A stretch of DNA of 64,000 nt, from the NCBI GenBank assembly GCA_037179385.1, contig CM074185.1:12470866-12534865 (forward strand). Reading direction: 5' to 3'. Of this stretch, positions 1 to 11,800 are shown piece after piece. The notes beneath the pieces were generated by a model. That model made no database searches. It was not told the DNA's origin and saw nothing but the letters and a program-made list of their open reading frames with translations. Each line of letters opens with the position of its first letter. Position 1 is the stretch's first letter. This DNA comes from Holothuria scabra (lineage: Eukaryota; Echinodermata; Holothuroidea; Aspidochirotida; Holothuriidae). The translations under genes and the position numbers were made by a program.

Positions 1-2
1 TA

Positions 3-158
3 AGAAATTTGTGCCAGGCGGTGATGCTGATATTGATGGCGAGTAGCGGGCAGAGACTTCGAGAGCCGGGTAGCACCACTGCCTGGTACAGCCCCTGCAT
101 GGTGACAACCCTGCTATGGCCATATAGGGTTGAGACAGGAGTTGGTGCTACAGAGACT
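3..158. other. GC-rich, possibly exonic segment at the window edge
   Basis: The first 158 bases are clearly more GC-rich than what follows. On the plus strand one frame is open for 52 codons up to a consensus donor (ACT/GTAAGTGC at 158/159). Another plus-strand frame ends early in a stop at 44-46, and a minus-strand frame is also open behind a CTTACAG acceptor-like site. No family is recognised and the strand cannot be fixed. Confidence 0.25.
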
Positions 159-249
159 GTAAGTGCAATTTAAAAACTTGGCACAGATTGTACCTTGTTA
201 GTTCTGCCCAAATAAACACCCTGTTCAGTGTTTCCATCGAATGGGAGGG

Positions 250-420
250 GTGAAATCATAAATTTATTACAGGCAACTTGATGTAAGCTTCCCCCCCCCC
301 CCCAGAACCCACCTGTAACTTTTATCAAGGGCACCATCAACTTGCACTTGGGGTTTGCAATTGGCAGTAATAAATCCCCTTTTTGAGTTTCTCACATAAT
401 CCGTGCTGGTAGCAAGCTCT
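250..420. repeat. Dispersed repeat, third copy of the GTTTCTGGCAGAA family
   Basis: CCAGAACCCACCTGTAACTT, TTGCACTTGGGGTTTGCAAT and GGCAGTAATAAATCCCC match the family body; the terminal block is altered to GAGTTTCTCACATAA. It includes a poly(C) run near 290-303. Confidence 0.5.
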
Positions 421-3400
421 GTGTTTTGAAAGCCAAGCCTATGGCAATACCTGTATATTGAAGATACAAAAGTGTTGAATTCATTGCAGCAATGAAGACA
501 TTTCTTTTCTTTATTTTTATTTTTTTCATTTCTTAATTATTGTTTTGCTTTTTGGGGAGTGGATCTTCTAGTTAAGCCTTTAGGCATTTTAGACTACTTC
601 CTTTCTCTTTTGTCAATTGTAAAGAATCTAAGTTTGTTCTATTTTGATTTTTTATGGAAAAGAGAAAAAACATATAAACGAAACAAAACAAATAAACGAA
701 ACGAAACTTCAAGGACAGTGAGGGCAATAAGCTGAAGGGAACATGATGATGAGAAGATTATGATTACCTGATTGGACAGATTGGGACATTTGTATTCTTT
801 TAAATTGTTGGAGGTGGTTAAAGGCAGGGCAGGGCTCTTTCCCTGCAAGTACAGCAAGTCAAACTTCTGTCCCACAATTTGTTCATGATGTTCAGTTCAA
901 AACAAGTCGTCTTCCAAGTGCTTCAGATTATCTTGAAGAACCCCAAATTTCCTTGTAAATATCAAGATTTTCCTTTTTCTTTTTTTTCCTTTGGTACTTC
1001 CCAATTTGCTGGGTTTTTCCATCCATAATTGGAAGAAAAGTAAACAGAAAATTTTTGACCATCTCAGATGAGATTTGTTGTTTGAAAGCCCAGAGCCTAC
1101 AGGAATCCAAATATCTTCAATGGCACATTGGAAAATGTTTCACAAAGTTAACCTGTTATATTTTGTTGACTGCATTTGTTACCTATCTTTAAAATCAGGA
1201 AACCATGGCCTGGAGCTCACTTAGGGGAGGTCAATATTTTTCAGGGAGTGTACCAAATATAACTTGGGAAGTGCAGGAGCTTTTGAAACAGGATGCTAAG
1301 GGTTGACCACTACTCTCAGCTGGGGTATTGTCTGCAATGAATAGTAACCACAGGCTCTGCATAAAGGGTTATATGCTTAGGCACACAACCAAGGGGGGGC
1401 CAGGGGAGCCAGTCTCCCTTAAAACTTGTTTGCCCCCTTTAGAGGACCTAATACATTTGTACACATTTGCCTCCCCCCTCCCCTCCAATTGATGACTTGC
1501 TTACTACAGGCCCGCAGATGTTCATCTGTTCGACCCCTTTCTACATTATGAAATTATCCGCCAATAGTATATTTTTCAGATCCAACTTAAAGTAAAATTA
1601 CCAAAATGACAGTCTTTTTAGGTGGCATCTTCCACTTTCTTTTTATACTTGCTAAAGTCTGCCTTTAGATGGTTACTTCTTTCATACAGTGACCCTTCTC
1701 AGACTCTACCCCCTAAAAGTTTCTGGACCGATGTTCCAAATTACCTGCATGTGTAGCAATTGGCCATTTTTCACTTAAAAGGCAAGCTGAACAGTCTCCC
1801 CAAACTTATTTTGACACAACAGCTAAATCTCACAATTTTCTTCTTCTTTCTCTTCAAAGAATTTTTCATTATATGTTATGACTTCCTTATTGCAAATGTA
1901 ACGTTAATCAAGCACTTACTCCTATACTCCTAGCAAATTTCATATTTGAGGAGAAAGATTACTGTCACATGACTCTCAACAGCCAGTCCTGAAACAGGAT
2001 AGCTATCTACTACACTAATTCAAGTTGGGGTAAGTGGATTTTCTCCTTAATATTAGAGTTGGTACATAGCTTTCCATCAAGAGTAACTCAAAGAAAAGAG
2101 CATTAAAATCAAGAACAGAATTCTTTTGTTTTCTAATTTTAATGTGTGCTATTTTAGGCAGAACCATACTTTGCCTTAGACCATACCATACAACACTCCT
2201 CATTTAATATCTTGAATACAATGTGCACTTTTGCAACAAAACTCATGACAATACATTCCTGAATACAGAATTAGGTATTTTAATGAATATTGATAGCCAT
2301 ACCAAATCCTTCCACAGAAGAGATTACTCAGCATGCTGAATACACTTATATGAATATATATATTCATGAATGACAGTGAAACACCACTTTATACATACCA
2401 GTGACAGACTTATTGCTAAAAAGAATGAATTTTTAAATTGTGATATGTACTGATTAAGCTTAGTACCTGTAGGAATGTGTCATATTTAACCATACTAAGC
2501 TAGAAAGAATGTATTTACTATTGTACCTATTGGTAAGAACCACCACTTTAATTTATGCATGCAAGTATCACATGATGCTAGAAGCCAACAGCAAGTTTTA
2601 GCCATCCCATGCTGGCAACTAATAATCCAGAATCTATCAGAGAACTTCCTGTTCAGATATCTTGAGATCAATAAAGTTAAAGGTGTTTGCTCCCTTCAAA
2701 GACTATTTGCTCAATAGAGCAGCAAGGTTGGTTTAAACAGGGTTAACTGCTGCAATAACAGAGACAAGCTTCAACCGAGAAAATGCCTTTTTCTCAGGTA
2801 ACATTGGCTAAAACGTCCTGTTCAATTCTAGCAGCATGAGTTCAGGCTACTAGGCCAGAGATGCCAAAAGTTGTTATAGACAAACAGCAACATAAATTTT
2901 CAAATGATGCACATCAAATTGGAATGCAGTCCAGGAGGGGAAGATTCAGTCCCTGAGGGAATGGTCCCTCCCCTTTGGAAAGTTTTGCTTACCTGAAGTG
3001 TGATCAGATGCAAAATGGTGCAATTTTTTTTTTTTAAATTTTCACTTGTATTGTACAAGTTACGTTTGGTAGTCACAAAAATCCCTAGCATTTTTGATAG
3101 GCAGAAAAAACATAACTAAATTTCTGCATCTATGTTTCCAAGCTTGGTTAGTTTGGAAACACATGATTTTTAGTACCTTAAGACAGGTATCATATGTGAT
3201 GGTACTATGCTGAAAACATGCATGTCCTATTGTATAAATTGGGTGAAACCACACATGGTGCATTTCAGAATACATTTTGATCATCATTTTTAAATGGAAT
3301 GCTTATTTGAATACAAAACTTACAAAGATTTTGAATTATTTGGCACAAAATCTGTATTACAGAAAACATACAAAAATACCATCCAAGACGAAGAATTACA

Positions 3401-3589
3401 AGAAGTATCAAAAGTATAAACCAGAAAGCCAAAAGGCTTAGTGATTCCTTGCCGCTGAAATGTAAGGCCTTTTTTCACACTGACATTGCTTGGCAATGTT
3501 TTTCAATTAACAGGGCTCCATAATGTGCCCACAAAGTACACATGCAAGGCATCCAATCTTCCTACATTGAGATCCCCCTTGCCCGTTGT
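421..3589. other. Intergenic AT-rich DNA, no supported gene
   Basis: Only short low-complexity open frames are present. Apart from the dispersed repeat at 1750-1990 and homopolymer runs, I see no conserved coding or RNA feature. A GATTCCTTGCCG motif at 3443-3454 is discussed with the adjacent array. Confidence 0.6.
1750..1990. repeat. Dispersed repeat shared with 39354-39520
   Basis: Both places carry CCCAAACTTA, ACAGCTAAA, CACAATTTTCTT and TTCTCTTCAAAG in the same order and spacing, followed by related AT-rich sequence. Family unknown. Confidence 0.55.
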
Positions 3590-6060
3590 GAACCCAAATG
3601 ACATTTGACCTCCACCAAAAACTTCTGGAGCCATGTATTCACTATGTGCCATCTACAGGACAAGTTACAGGACCCTACAAGTGACATTTCTTGAAAGACT
3701 GTGCAGGAAAGCTTGTCAGGCTTTGAACATGCTGACTCCAAATGAACTTTGACCTTTCAGAAAATCAATAGGGATCATCTACTCAATATGACCAATCCAC
3801 ACACTAAATATGAGCACAGTCACATGTACCGTTCTTGAGATATCGTGTTTACGAAGTTTTGACCTTTTGACCTCTCATGACCCCAAATGACCTTTGACCT
3901 CCACCAAAAATGATAGGGACCATCTACTCAATATGGCCAACACACTCGCCAAATATGAGTATAGTCACATGTACCATTCTCGAGATATCGTGTTTACGAA
4001 GTTTTGACCTTTTGACCTCTCGTGACCCCAAATGACCTTTGATCTCCACCAAAAACAGTAGGGATCATCTACTCAATATGGCCAAGGCACACACCGAATA
4101 TGAGATTAGTCACACTTACTCTTCTTGAGATACCGTGTATTAAAAGCAATTTTTAAGAAATTTACCTATTGACCTCTCGTTACCCCAAATGACCTTTGAC
4201 CTCCACGAAAATCAATAGGGATTATCTACTCAATATGACCAACCCACACCAAATATGAGCATAGTCACATGTACCATTCTCGAGATACCGTGTTTATGAA
4301 GTTTTGACCTTTTGACCTCTCGTGACCCCAAATGACCTTTGACCTCCACCAAAAATAAAAGGGATCATCTACTCAATATGACCAACCCACACACCAAATA
4401 TGAGCATAGTCACATGTACCGTTCTCGAGATATCGTGTTTACGAAGTTTTGACCTTTTGACCTCTCGTGACCCCAAATGACCTTTGACCTCCACCAAAAG
4501 CAACAGGGATCATCTACTCAATATGACCAACCCACACACCAAATATGAGTATAGTCACATGTACCGTTCTCGAGATATCGTGTTTACGAAGTTTTGACCT
4601 TTTGACCTCTCGTGACCCCAAATGACCATTTACCTCCACGAAAATCGACAGGGTTCATCTACTTAATATGACCAACCCACACACCAAATATGAGCATAGT
4701 CACATGTACCATTCTCGAGATATCGTGTTTATGAAGTTTTGACCTTTTGACCTCTCCTGACCCCAAATGACCTTTGACCTCCACCAAAAACAATATGGAT
4801 CATCTACTCGATATGACCAACCTACACACCAAATATGAGTATAGTCACATGTACCGTTCTCCAGATATCGTGTTTACGAAGTTTTGACCTTTTGACCTCT
4901 CGTGACCCCAAATGACCTTTGACCTCCACCAAAATCGATAGGGATCATCTACTCAATATGGCCAACCTACACACCAAATATGAGTATAGTCACATGTACT
5001 GTTCTCGAGATATCGTGTTTATGAAGTTCTGACCTTTTGACCTCTCGTGACCCCAAATGACCTTTGACCTCCACCAAAAACAATATGGATCATCTACTCG
5101 ATATGACCAACCTACAAAGCAAATATGAGTATAGTCACATGTACCGTTCTCGAGATATCGTGTTTACGAAGTTTTGATGTTTTGACCTCTCGTGACCCCA
5201 TATGACCTTTGACCTCCACCAAAAACAATAGGGATCATCTACTCAATATGACCAACCCACACACCAAATATGAGCATAGTCACATGTACCGTTCTTGAGA
5301 TATCGTGTTTACGAAGTTTTGACCTTTCGACCTCTCGTGACCCCAAATGACCTTTGATCTCCACCATAAACAATAGGGATCATCTACTCAATACGGCCAA
5401 TGCACACACCAAATATGAGCATAGTCACACTTACCCTTCTTGATATACCGTGTTTACAAGCAATTTCTAAGGAATTTACCTATAGACCTCTCGTGACCCC
5501 AAATGACCTTTGACCTCCACAAAAATCAATAGGGATCATCTACTCAATATGACCAATCCACACACCAAATATGAGCATAGTCACATGTACCGTTCTCAAG
5601 ATTTGGTGTTTACGAAGTTTTGACCTTTTGACCTCTAGTGACCCCAAATGACCTTTGATCTACACCAAAAACAATAGGGACCATCTACTCAATATGGCCA
5701 ATGCACACACCAAATATGAGATTAGTCACACTTACCCTTCTTGAGATACCGTGTTTACAAGCAATATCTAAGGAATTTACCCATTGACCTCTCGTGACCC
5801 CAAATGACCTTTGACCTCCAAGAAAATCGATAGGGATCATCTACTCAATATGACCAACCCACACACCAAATATGAGCATAGTCACATGTACCGTTCTCGA
5901 GATATCGTGTTTACAAGATTTTGACCTTTTGACCTCTCGTGACCCCAAGTGACCTTTGACGTCCACCAAAAACAATAGGGATCATCTACTCAATATGGGC
6001 AATCCACATGCCAAGTATGAGATCCCTCGGACTTACCCTTCTTGAGATATCGTGTTTACA
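3590..6060. repeat. 145-bp tandem array, about 17 units, with DR1 nuclear-receptor motifs
   Basis: The anchor CGTGACCCCA (including a CCTGACCCCA variant) recurs at 4321, 4466, 4611, 4756, 4901, 5046 and 5191, always 145 bp apart. Each unit contains TGACCTTTGACCTCC, ATCTACTCAATATGACCAA, CACACCAAATATGAG, AGTCACATGTACC, TCTCGAGATATCGTGTTTAC and GTTTTGACCTTTTGACCTC. Some units near 4140, 5450 and 5760 form a variant with a changed second half (AGCAATTTCTAAGGAATTTA). The array lies downstream of SAPCD2. Confidence 0.95.
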
Positions 6061-6076
6061 AGCCAAAGCGTCACAT

Positions 6077-6077
<1 letters not shown>

Positions 6078-6130
<53 letters not shown>
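6078..6130. repeat. (CA)n microsatellite at the end of the 145-bp array
   Basis: An almost uninterrupted CA run directly after the last array unit. The same dinucleotide, as (TG)n, caps the two opposite-orientation arrays near 36.2 and 46.2 kb. Confidence 0.95.
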
Positions 6131-6132
<2 letters not shown>

Positions 6133-6904
6133 ACGACATCACCATCGCATAGATTCCTTGCCTGCCTACGGCAAGGAATCAAAAAACAGGCTATAAATGA
6201 CGCTCCCCACACTATATACACCTGAGATTTGTTTCATTTGTTTACCTCCAGAAAAGTGCCAATATTTTTAAATTATCACCAGTTAAACATATTTTACTGA
6301 AAACAATTTTTAATCACACCATTGTGTCCCTGATACTAGAGTTTGCACTGGTAGATACATTGCATGACTCAGAACAACCTGCTTGAAGTCAATCTTGTTG
6401 CAGTCTGTGGCTTGAAACTTTGAGCCTGCCCAACTTCACATGCTGTCAGTTCATAACGGCACATTTGGTATAATACCCATTTCTACATAAAAGAAGACCT
6501 GATGTGTGCTAGAAATGGCACTCTCACTGCATAGCATATACATTAAGCAAGGCCAATTGGTAGTTAATTTCTAATTCCTACATTTCTCATCAGGTCATGC
6601 CACATCGGGGCAGACAAGGTTTCCCAATGGGCCAGGCCAGCCAGAATAGTCCTTCCAAAATAAGGTATTTTTCTTACCCCACCCTCTTTGAAGAATTAAA
6701 GTAGCAAGAATTCTGGAACGAAAATGCATCAAGAATGCTATGAACAACAAAGAGTAATATCGCCAACTTTGAAATAATATAAAAATGTGGGACACTGAAC
6801 CCAGGGAACATTTAAGTTTGAACCTACAGAACAATGGGTTGATAGCTGACCCCCAAAATAACTGTAGGTTCATGCATTCCAGCATTTACAGTGAAGGATC
6901 TGCT

Positions 6905-7054
6905 CTATAGTCCCCTGTCTCACTGATCCCCCCCCCCCGTCTCATTGGTCCCCCGTCTCATTAGACCCTTGGGTAAGGGTTAGGGTTTAGGGTTAGGGGA
7001 CCAATGACACGGGGGACCACTGAAATTGGGGACTATTGAGATGGGGAATTATAG
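6905..7054. repeat. Fold-back repeat with telomere-like loop
   Basis: Left-arm blocks (CTATAGTCCCCTGTCTCA, TCATTGGTCCCCCGTCTCAT) are complementary to right-arm blocks (ACCAATGACACGGGGGACC, GGGGACTATTGAGATGGGG, TTATAG). The loop at about 6973-6998 is GGGTAAGGGTTAGGGTTTAG plus GGTTAGGGG. Confidence 0.75.
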
Positions 7055-8726
7055 ACATTATCCCTACAGTGTTTCTTATCAGCAACCCTCACTCCCAGTC
7101 CATTACAGTAATTGAACTTCCCCTTCCCTAAAGAGAACCTGAGGGATATGTCACATGAAACATTTGCACTCTCAGATGCCCCTATTTTGTGAACCCCAGA
7201 TAGTTCTTTCACAGTGGTTGGGAGACCGGAAACCTTCGTTTCATCCAAATGGTCATTTAAACGGTCACCTGGCATGCATTAGCTCTTTCGTGTTACTTTT
7301 GAGAGCACTAACATTTTTTTAGCAGAGTAGGTGATACAACAGAATTGCAAGGAAGTGAGAAGTACAGTGGTTAAATAGAGGGTGACATACAACTCAAATG
7401 AGTAAGGTTTGGAGAAGGAGAATAAAATGCTAATTACATACTTCACCAACAATATTGGAAACATTTCACAATCAAAAGTTTAATCGCTAATCGCAATAGT
7501 TGACTAAAACAGGTAAACAATGAGTGAGTCTTTTTAGTACCTTCACAAGGTTACCTTCCCCTTACTACAGTTGGAAAGAGGGAAATTGTATCCCCTAACC
7601 AGATTTTAAAGATTTGTTGATAGAGAGTGCCTAAATGACTTATAAAATGCACACATAATAGAAATGATATATGAATATTTGACATGTCAAAAAGGAGCAT
7701 TTTAAAACAAAAACCTAAAATTAGCATTACAAAAAAAATTTGCAAATTTTCACAACTTTCCATAGACATTTCATTTTCTAAAAAACCCCTTCATTCTGTA
7801 AGGTTGGCACTAAACAATGTGCATCTATTACAAGCTTACTTATAAATAGTATTTTACACATTCGAAAAGAAAATCACAAAAACAAAACTTAAATCATAAA
7901 GTTGGCACTACTTGGTCATCAAAACCTTGCATTTTTAGTTCAGACATACACACATGCACACACACACACACACACACACGGAGGTGTTTTCTAGGTATTA
8001 TTGCTTCAAAAACCTGGGTGGGTTTCAATTTCTTATTTATGACATGCCTCATACTACACCAAGCATACATTTTTCTTTTTGAAATGAAGGATACAGTCTC
8101 TGTATACAAAACTTCATTCAGATGTGCTCATTGACAGAGAAATAGGAAAGATACTCATTAATGTGCTTGTATGACATAATTCCCACAATGCAACATAGTG
8201 CTGTGTATTGAATACTTCAGCGTAAATTTATAGCATACAAATGCAAAAGTCTATTAAAATGGTATCTACACAAATGCAGAAAAGAGAAGTTCCGTGATCT
8301 TATGAAACTCTTGTAATTTTTTTACACAATATTCCCTTGAAACAAATCCTCAAGGTGCATGCATACCCCTTTGCAATACTTAGATTAGACTCATGATCCA
8401 AATACATTCATTTCTGACTGAAATGAATGCAAACTCACATCCCAAATAAAAATATTAAATCAATGTATTAACTATGCACCACAGAGTTCTGTGTTAAGAT
8501 AAAGAGAGGAACTTTAAAGGTCAAACAGAAATATGAGCAAAAACAGGTGCCCTGAGTTAGACTGAGAAAAGCACAATTAATAAATAGCCACAATGTTTGC
8601 ATCCATCTGCCCCACCCCTAATCCTACATTAGCAATGTCAAAAACCATGCTTTGTTCAACTGGCTATGACCTTTGACATTCCTCCAGCTGACAGTTGATT
8701 TCTTCCCATCATTCATTGTTACAGTT
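7055..8726. other. Presumed 3' flank and UTR of SAPCD2
   Basis: The SAPCD2 3' UTR must begin at 8726 and run leftward. No canonical AATAAA was found on the minus strand within about 700 nt; a weak TATAAA variant lies near 8229. Short frames here are not supported as genes. Confidence 0.4.
7946..7979. repeat. (CA)n microsatellite
   Basis: A run of CA dinucleotides with no adjacent array units. Confidence 0.9.
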
Positions 8727-8855
8727 TCAGAGGAGGGTTACATTTTCCGGTCTATCCCTGCTATGAGATTTGCCTCTGACATCAAAAAGTTGGCGGATGA
8801 GGGTCGATTTTTCTTTTTCCAAAGCTGCTATTTGGCTTCCTTTCATGGATACCTC
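8727..8855 (-). CDS. SAPCD2: SAPCD2 terminal coding exon 6 (residues 480-521 and stop)
   Basis: The acceptor TCACCACAG precedes GAGGTATCC. The exon encodes EVSMKGSQIAALEKEKS and TLIRQLFDVRGK, then a short polar tail ending NVTLL and TGA. It aligns with the human C-terminus (EVTEKSERITQLEQEKS and LIKQLFEAR, ending DSTFI). An opposite-strand open frame over the same bases is a shadow. Confidence 0.9.
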   Translation of the reverse strand, partial: EVSMKGSQIAALEKEKSTLIRQLFDVRGKSHSRDRPENVTLL

Positions 8856-11800
8856 CTGTGGTGAGTGAGACAAAAAATTAAGCTGGTAAGATACGGTTTT
8901 ACAGCTCAGTTGCTAACCAACTGGTGTAGGGTGTAAGTCAGGTTGTCCAAGCCTTTTTTCCAGCTGGGGCTCACTGGCATGTTTTACCTTCACCTTTACT
9001 AAATGCTGAGTATCAAGCACATTGGTGAAAAATTTAAGAAGTTAATAATATACACACAACCTAAGTCTGCTTTGATTTACATTGTAGCGCCATTAATACC
9101 AACTCACATGGCATAGACAGTGGATCTTTTTCTGTAGTTTTAGTTAGGTGACTGTTTCTCACATGGAAAACTTTGGCAGGCTAAAAAGGAGTTGAAATTT
9201 CCAGAATAAAGCAATCTTTGTAGAGGAATGTTGCATGAGCCTCACAATCAAACACAACCCACATTACTTAACTCATAGACAGGTATGTGACCAACTTTGA
9301 CACTGGAAAGGATGGTTCTTCCTGGCAGCAAAGACAACACTGCCTAAGAAAACCTTGTGGATTTTGGGCCTAAAAGAGAGTTTACTGCAACACTGTCTGG
9401 GTGGGGAAAAAAAGGCAGCCCCAGTACATCAAATCATAAAATTTGATTGGCTTGATATAACTAATTTAAAAAATGCAAGGTGCACAGTAATACCAAGTCA
9501 CTTGACACGAATAAAAAAAAAATTTGGACAAAACACAAATGTGACCAAAAGCCCCAAGATATTTCCATAGCTGAACAGTTTTGCTAATTATGACTTGAAT
9601 GTTAAAGAATAACAAACTTACAACAGACAGTTGAAATTCCCTCATTAGATTTACTTCTTACTAGGGTTGGGCGGTACACCTGTACTGATGTCAATACTGG
9701 CACTGATGTCAATACCGGTACTTGAGGTACAGGTAATGAAAATACCGAAGATATTTGGTGTGTCACTAATACCAGTTCTTGAAAAAATACCAGTACTTGA
9801 AAAATTACAGGTACTCATTATACAGTATTTGCCGACAAAAATTACTGTTAGGATGTGTGGATGATTAAAATATTTACTCAAACATTTAGAGCAGAGGTTC
9901 CTAAACCCAATCAAACACCCAGATGCATTAATGTACGGGACAACATAGGGACCATGTGTGGCTTAGGTTCCTTCCCTACCCAAGGGTTGAGAACCAGTAC
10001 TGCCCCAATATAGGTTCTGTGTTTTTTACAATACCAGTACTGCTATTTTCACAGTACCACCCAACCCTACTTCTTACCCTTCCTTTCACTAAAATATAAG
10101 CACCCATCTAGTACACCTGTAGGAAGCAGACTACAATAGGTTGCACGGCATAAATTGCTCAAGGCCATATACAAACATTATTATTATGTGTGATGTGTCC
10201 AATATGAATATTACAATACTGTACATGACTGATTTGGAAAAGGCTAGTGTTGTGGTTGAAGCTTGATGATCTGAGACTGATGCTGGCATCAAAGAGAAGC
10301 TTATAGCTCTATATGTATGGATGCTTCAAAGTCACAGTGGAAACTGGAGAGGCTGGCCTCGATTACAACAACAGAAAAGGCATCCTTGACAATATAGAAC
10401 AAAGCCACTATTTGAACTGATGTTAACTGTAGTGTAGCCACCTATAGCCAACACAGATATGTTGAGTATGTTCGAGTAATGAGACAGCCCTTTAACTTTT
10501 CACTTAGTCAGGGCTGCGAAAACAGTTTGCTTTTCTTTTTTTTTGAAGAATAAACTATGGCAGGTTTCCCAGCATTTCAAGAAAATAAAATGCCATGATT
10601 TCTCCATGATGAAATTTCAAAATTGTAGGATGAAAACATTTACTCATTAACCAGTTTAGACAAAAGAACAACAATTACACTTACTGAACTAGATTAACTG
10701 AAAGCTGTACTTTTTACACCAATTTACAAAAGCCATCCATTTCTCACTTTATGGAAGTATCACAAATCCAAACAGGCAGATGCTTTAGTTCATGTACAAC
10801 AACCCCCTAGAAACACACTATTTAGCCACCATAGACAATCAATTCTTCAGCCTGTCTTTGGCTAATCAAATTCCATGACTTTTCCAGGATTTAAAAGCAT
10901 CTTATTTAAATTCCATGACTTTTCCCGGAATTAAAAGCATCTTATTTAAATTCCATGACTTTTCCAGGAATTAAAAGCATCTTATTTAAATTCCACGACT
11001 TTTCCACGTTTTCCAGGTAAGGCTGGGAACCCTGTATGGACTGAACTACCAACCAAGTGAAGGAAGATGCACACAGGATAAAATGAAGAAAAGATACATT
11101 TCTCAAAAGAGAAATCTTATGATTGTCCGGGCTTTTGATGCTACCACACAGTACCTGAGTCAGTTTTTTATTCTGGTCTTTCAGTTTCTTGACTAGAGGG
11201 CTCTGTTCACTCTCTTCTATGGTGGGTACCCTCTCTGGCATGGCAAGGTTCATGTGGTCAGGAAATCCCTGAAAAATAAACATGATATGTAAGTCAGTTC
11301 ACAAATATCTGTGGTGCCAAGGGGAAAAGGTGATTGACAAACTAGATGAGCTGCAACAGCAACTTTATCTTCAAATTTGGATTCTCAAACTTCTCAACAG
11401 TTGTTATTTCTCACTTTGTAAATTGTGTTGTTGCCTAGCAGTGTGAACACTTGGTAATGAGAACTTTTGCTGCAAACGAAACATACCTACCAACTTACCA
11501 ACAAGGAAATGGTAATGTTAAAATTTTATGGGGATGAAAATTCTCATCAGCGAACCATCCTTCAGACCCCCTCCCCCACCTGTGCAGCTCTTTTTCTCTT
11601 GGCAATGGACTTGCATAGATGTCAAGTGGTGGTGTGTGGCAAGTGTCTTCCAACTGGTCTTGCCTAGTAGAGAGAGATTATTGTGCCAGGTTCTCTGACA
11701 AAAACACATACATGGCAAGCAGTGTTTACACTGAGGTGCACAACTGCATGGTTCTTGCTCTCAATTCACAAGTCCTGCAAAGAATATCTTTGACAATGGG

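Noticed and set aside
3590..6060. CRISPR-like array
   Set aside because: Units are contiguous 145-bp repeats without unique spacers, and the genome is an intron-bearing eukaryote.
6008..6221. Open frames of poly-His-Thr and poly-Val-Cys over the (CA)n tract on both strands
   Set aside because: They are translations of the dinucleotide repeat and array edge, with no conserved residues.
6973..6998. Telomere or chromosome end
   Set aside because: Only a few degenerate TTAGGG units inside an inverted repeat, surrounded by ordinary sequence.
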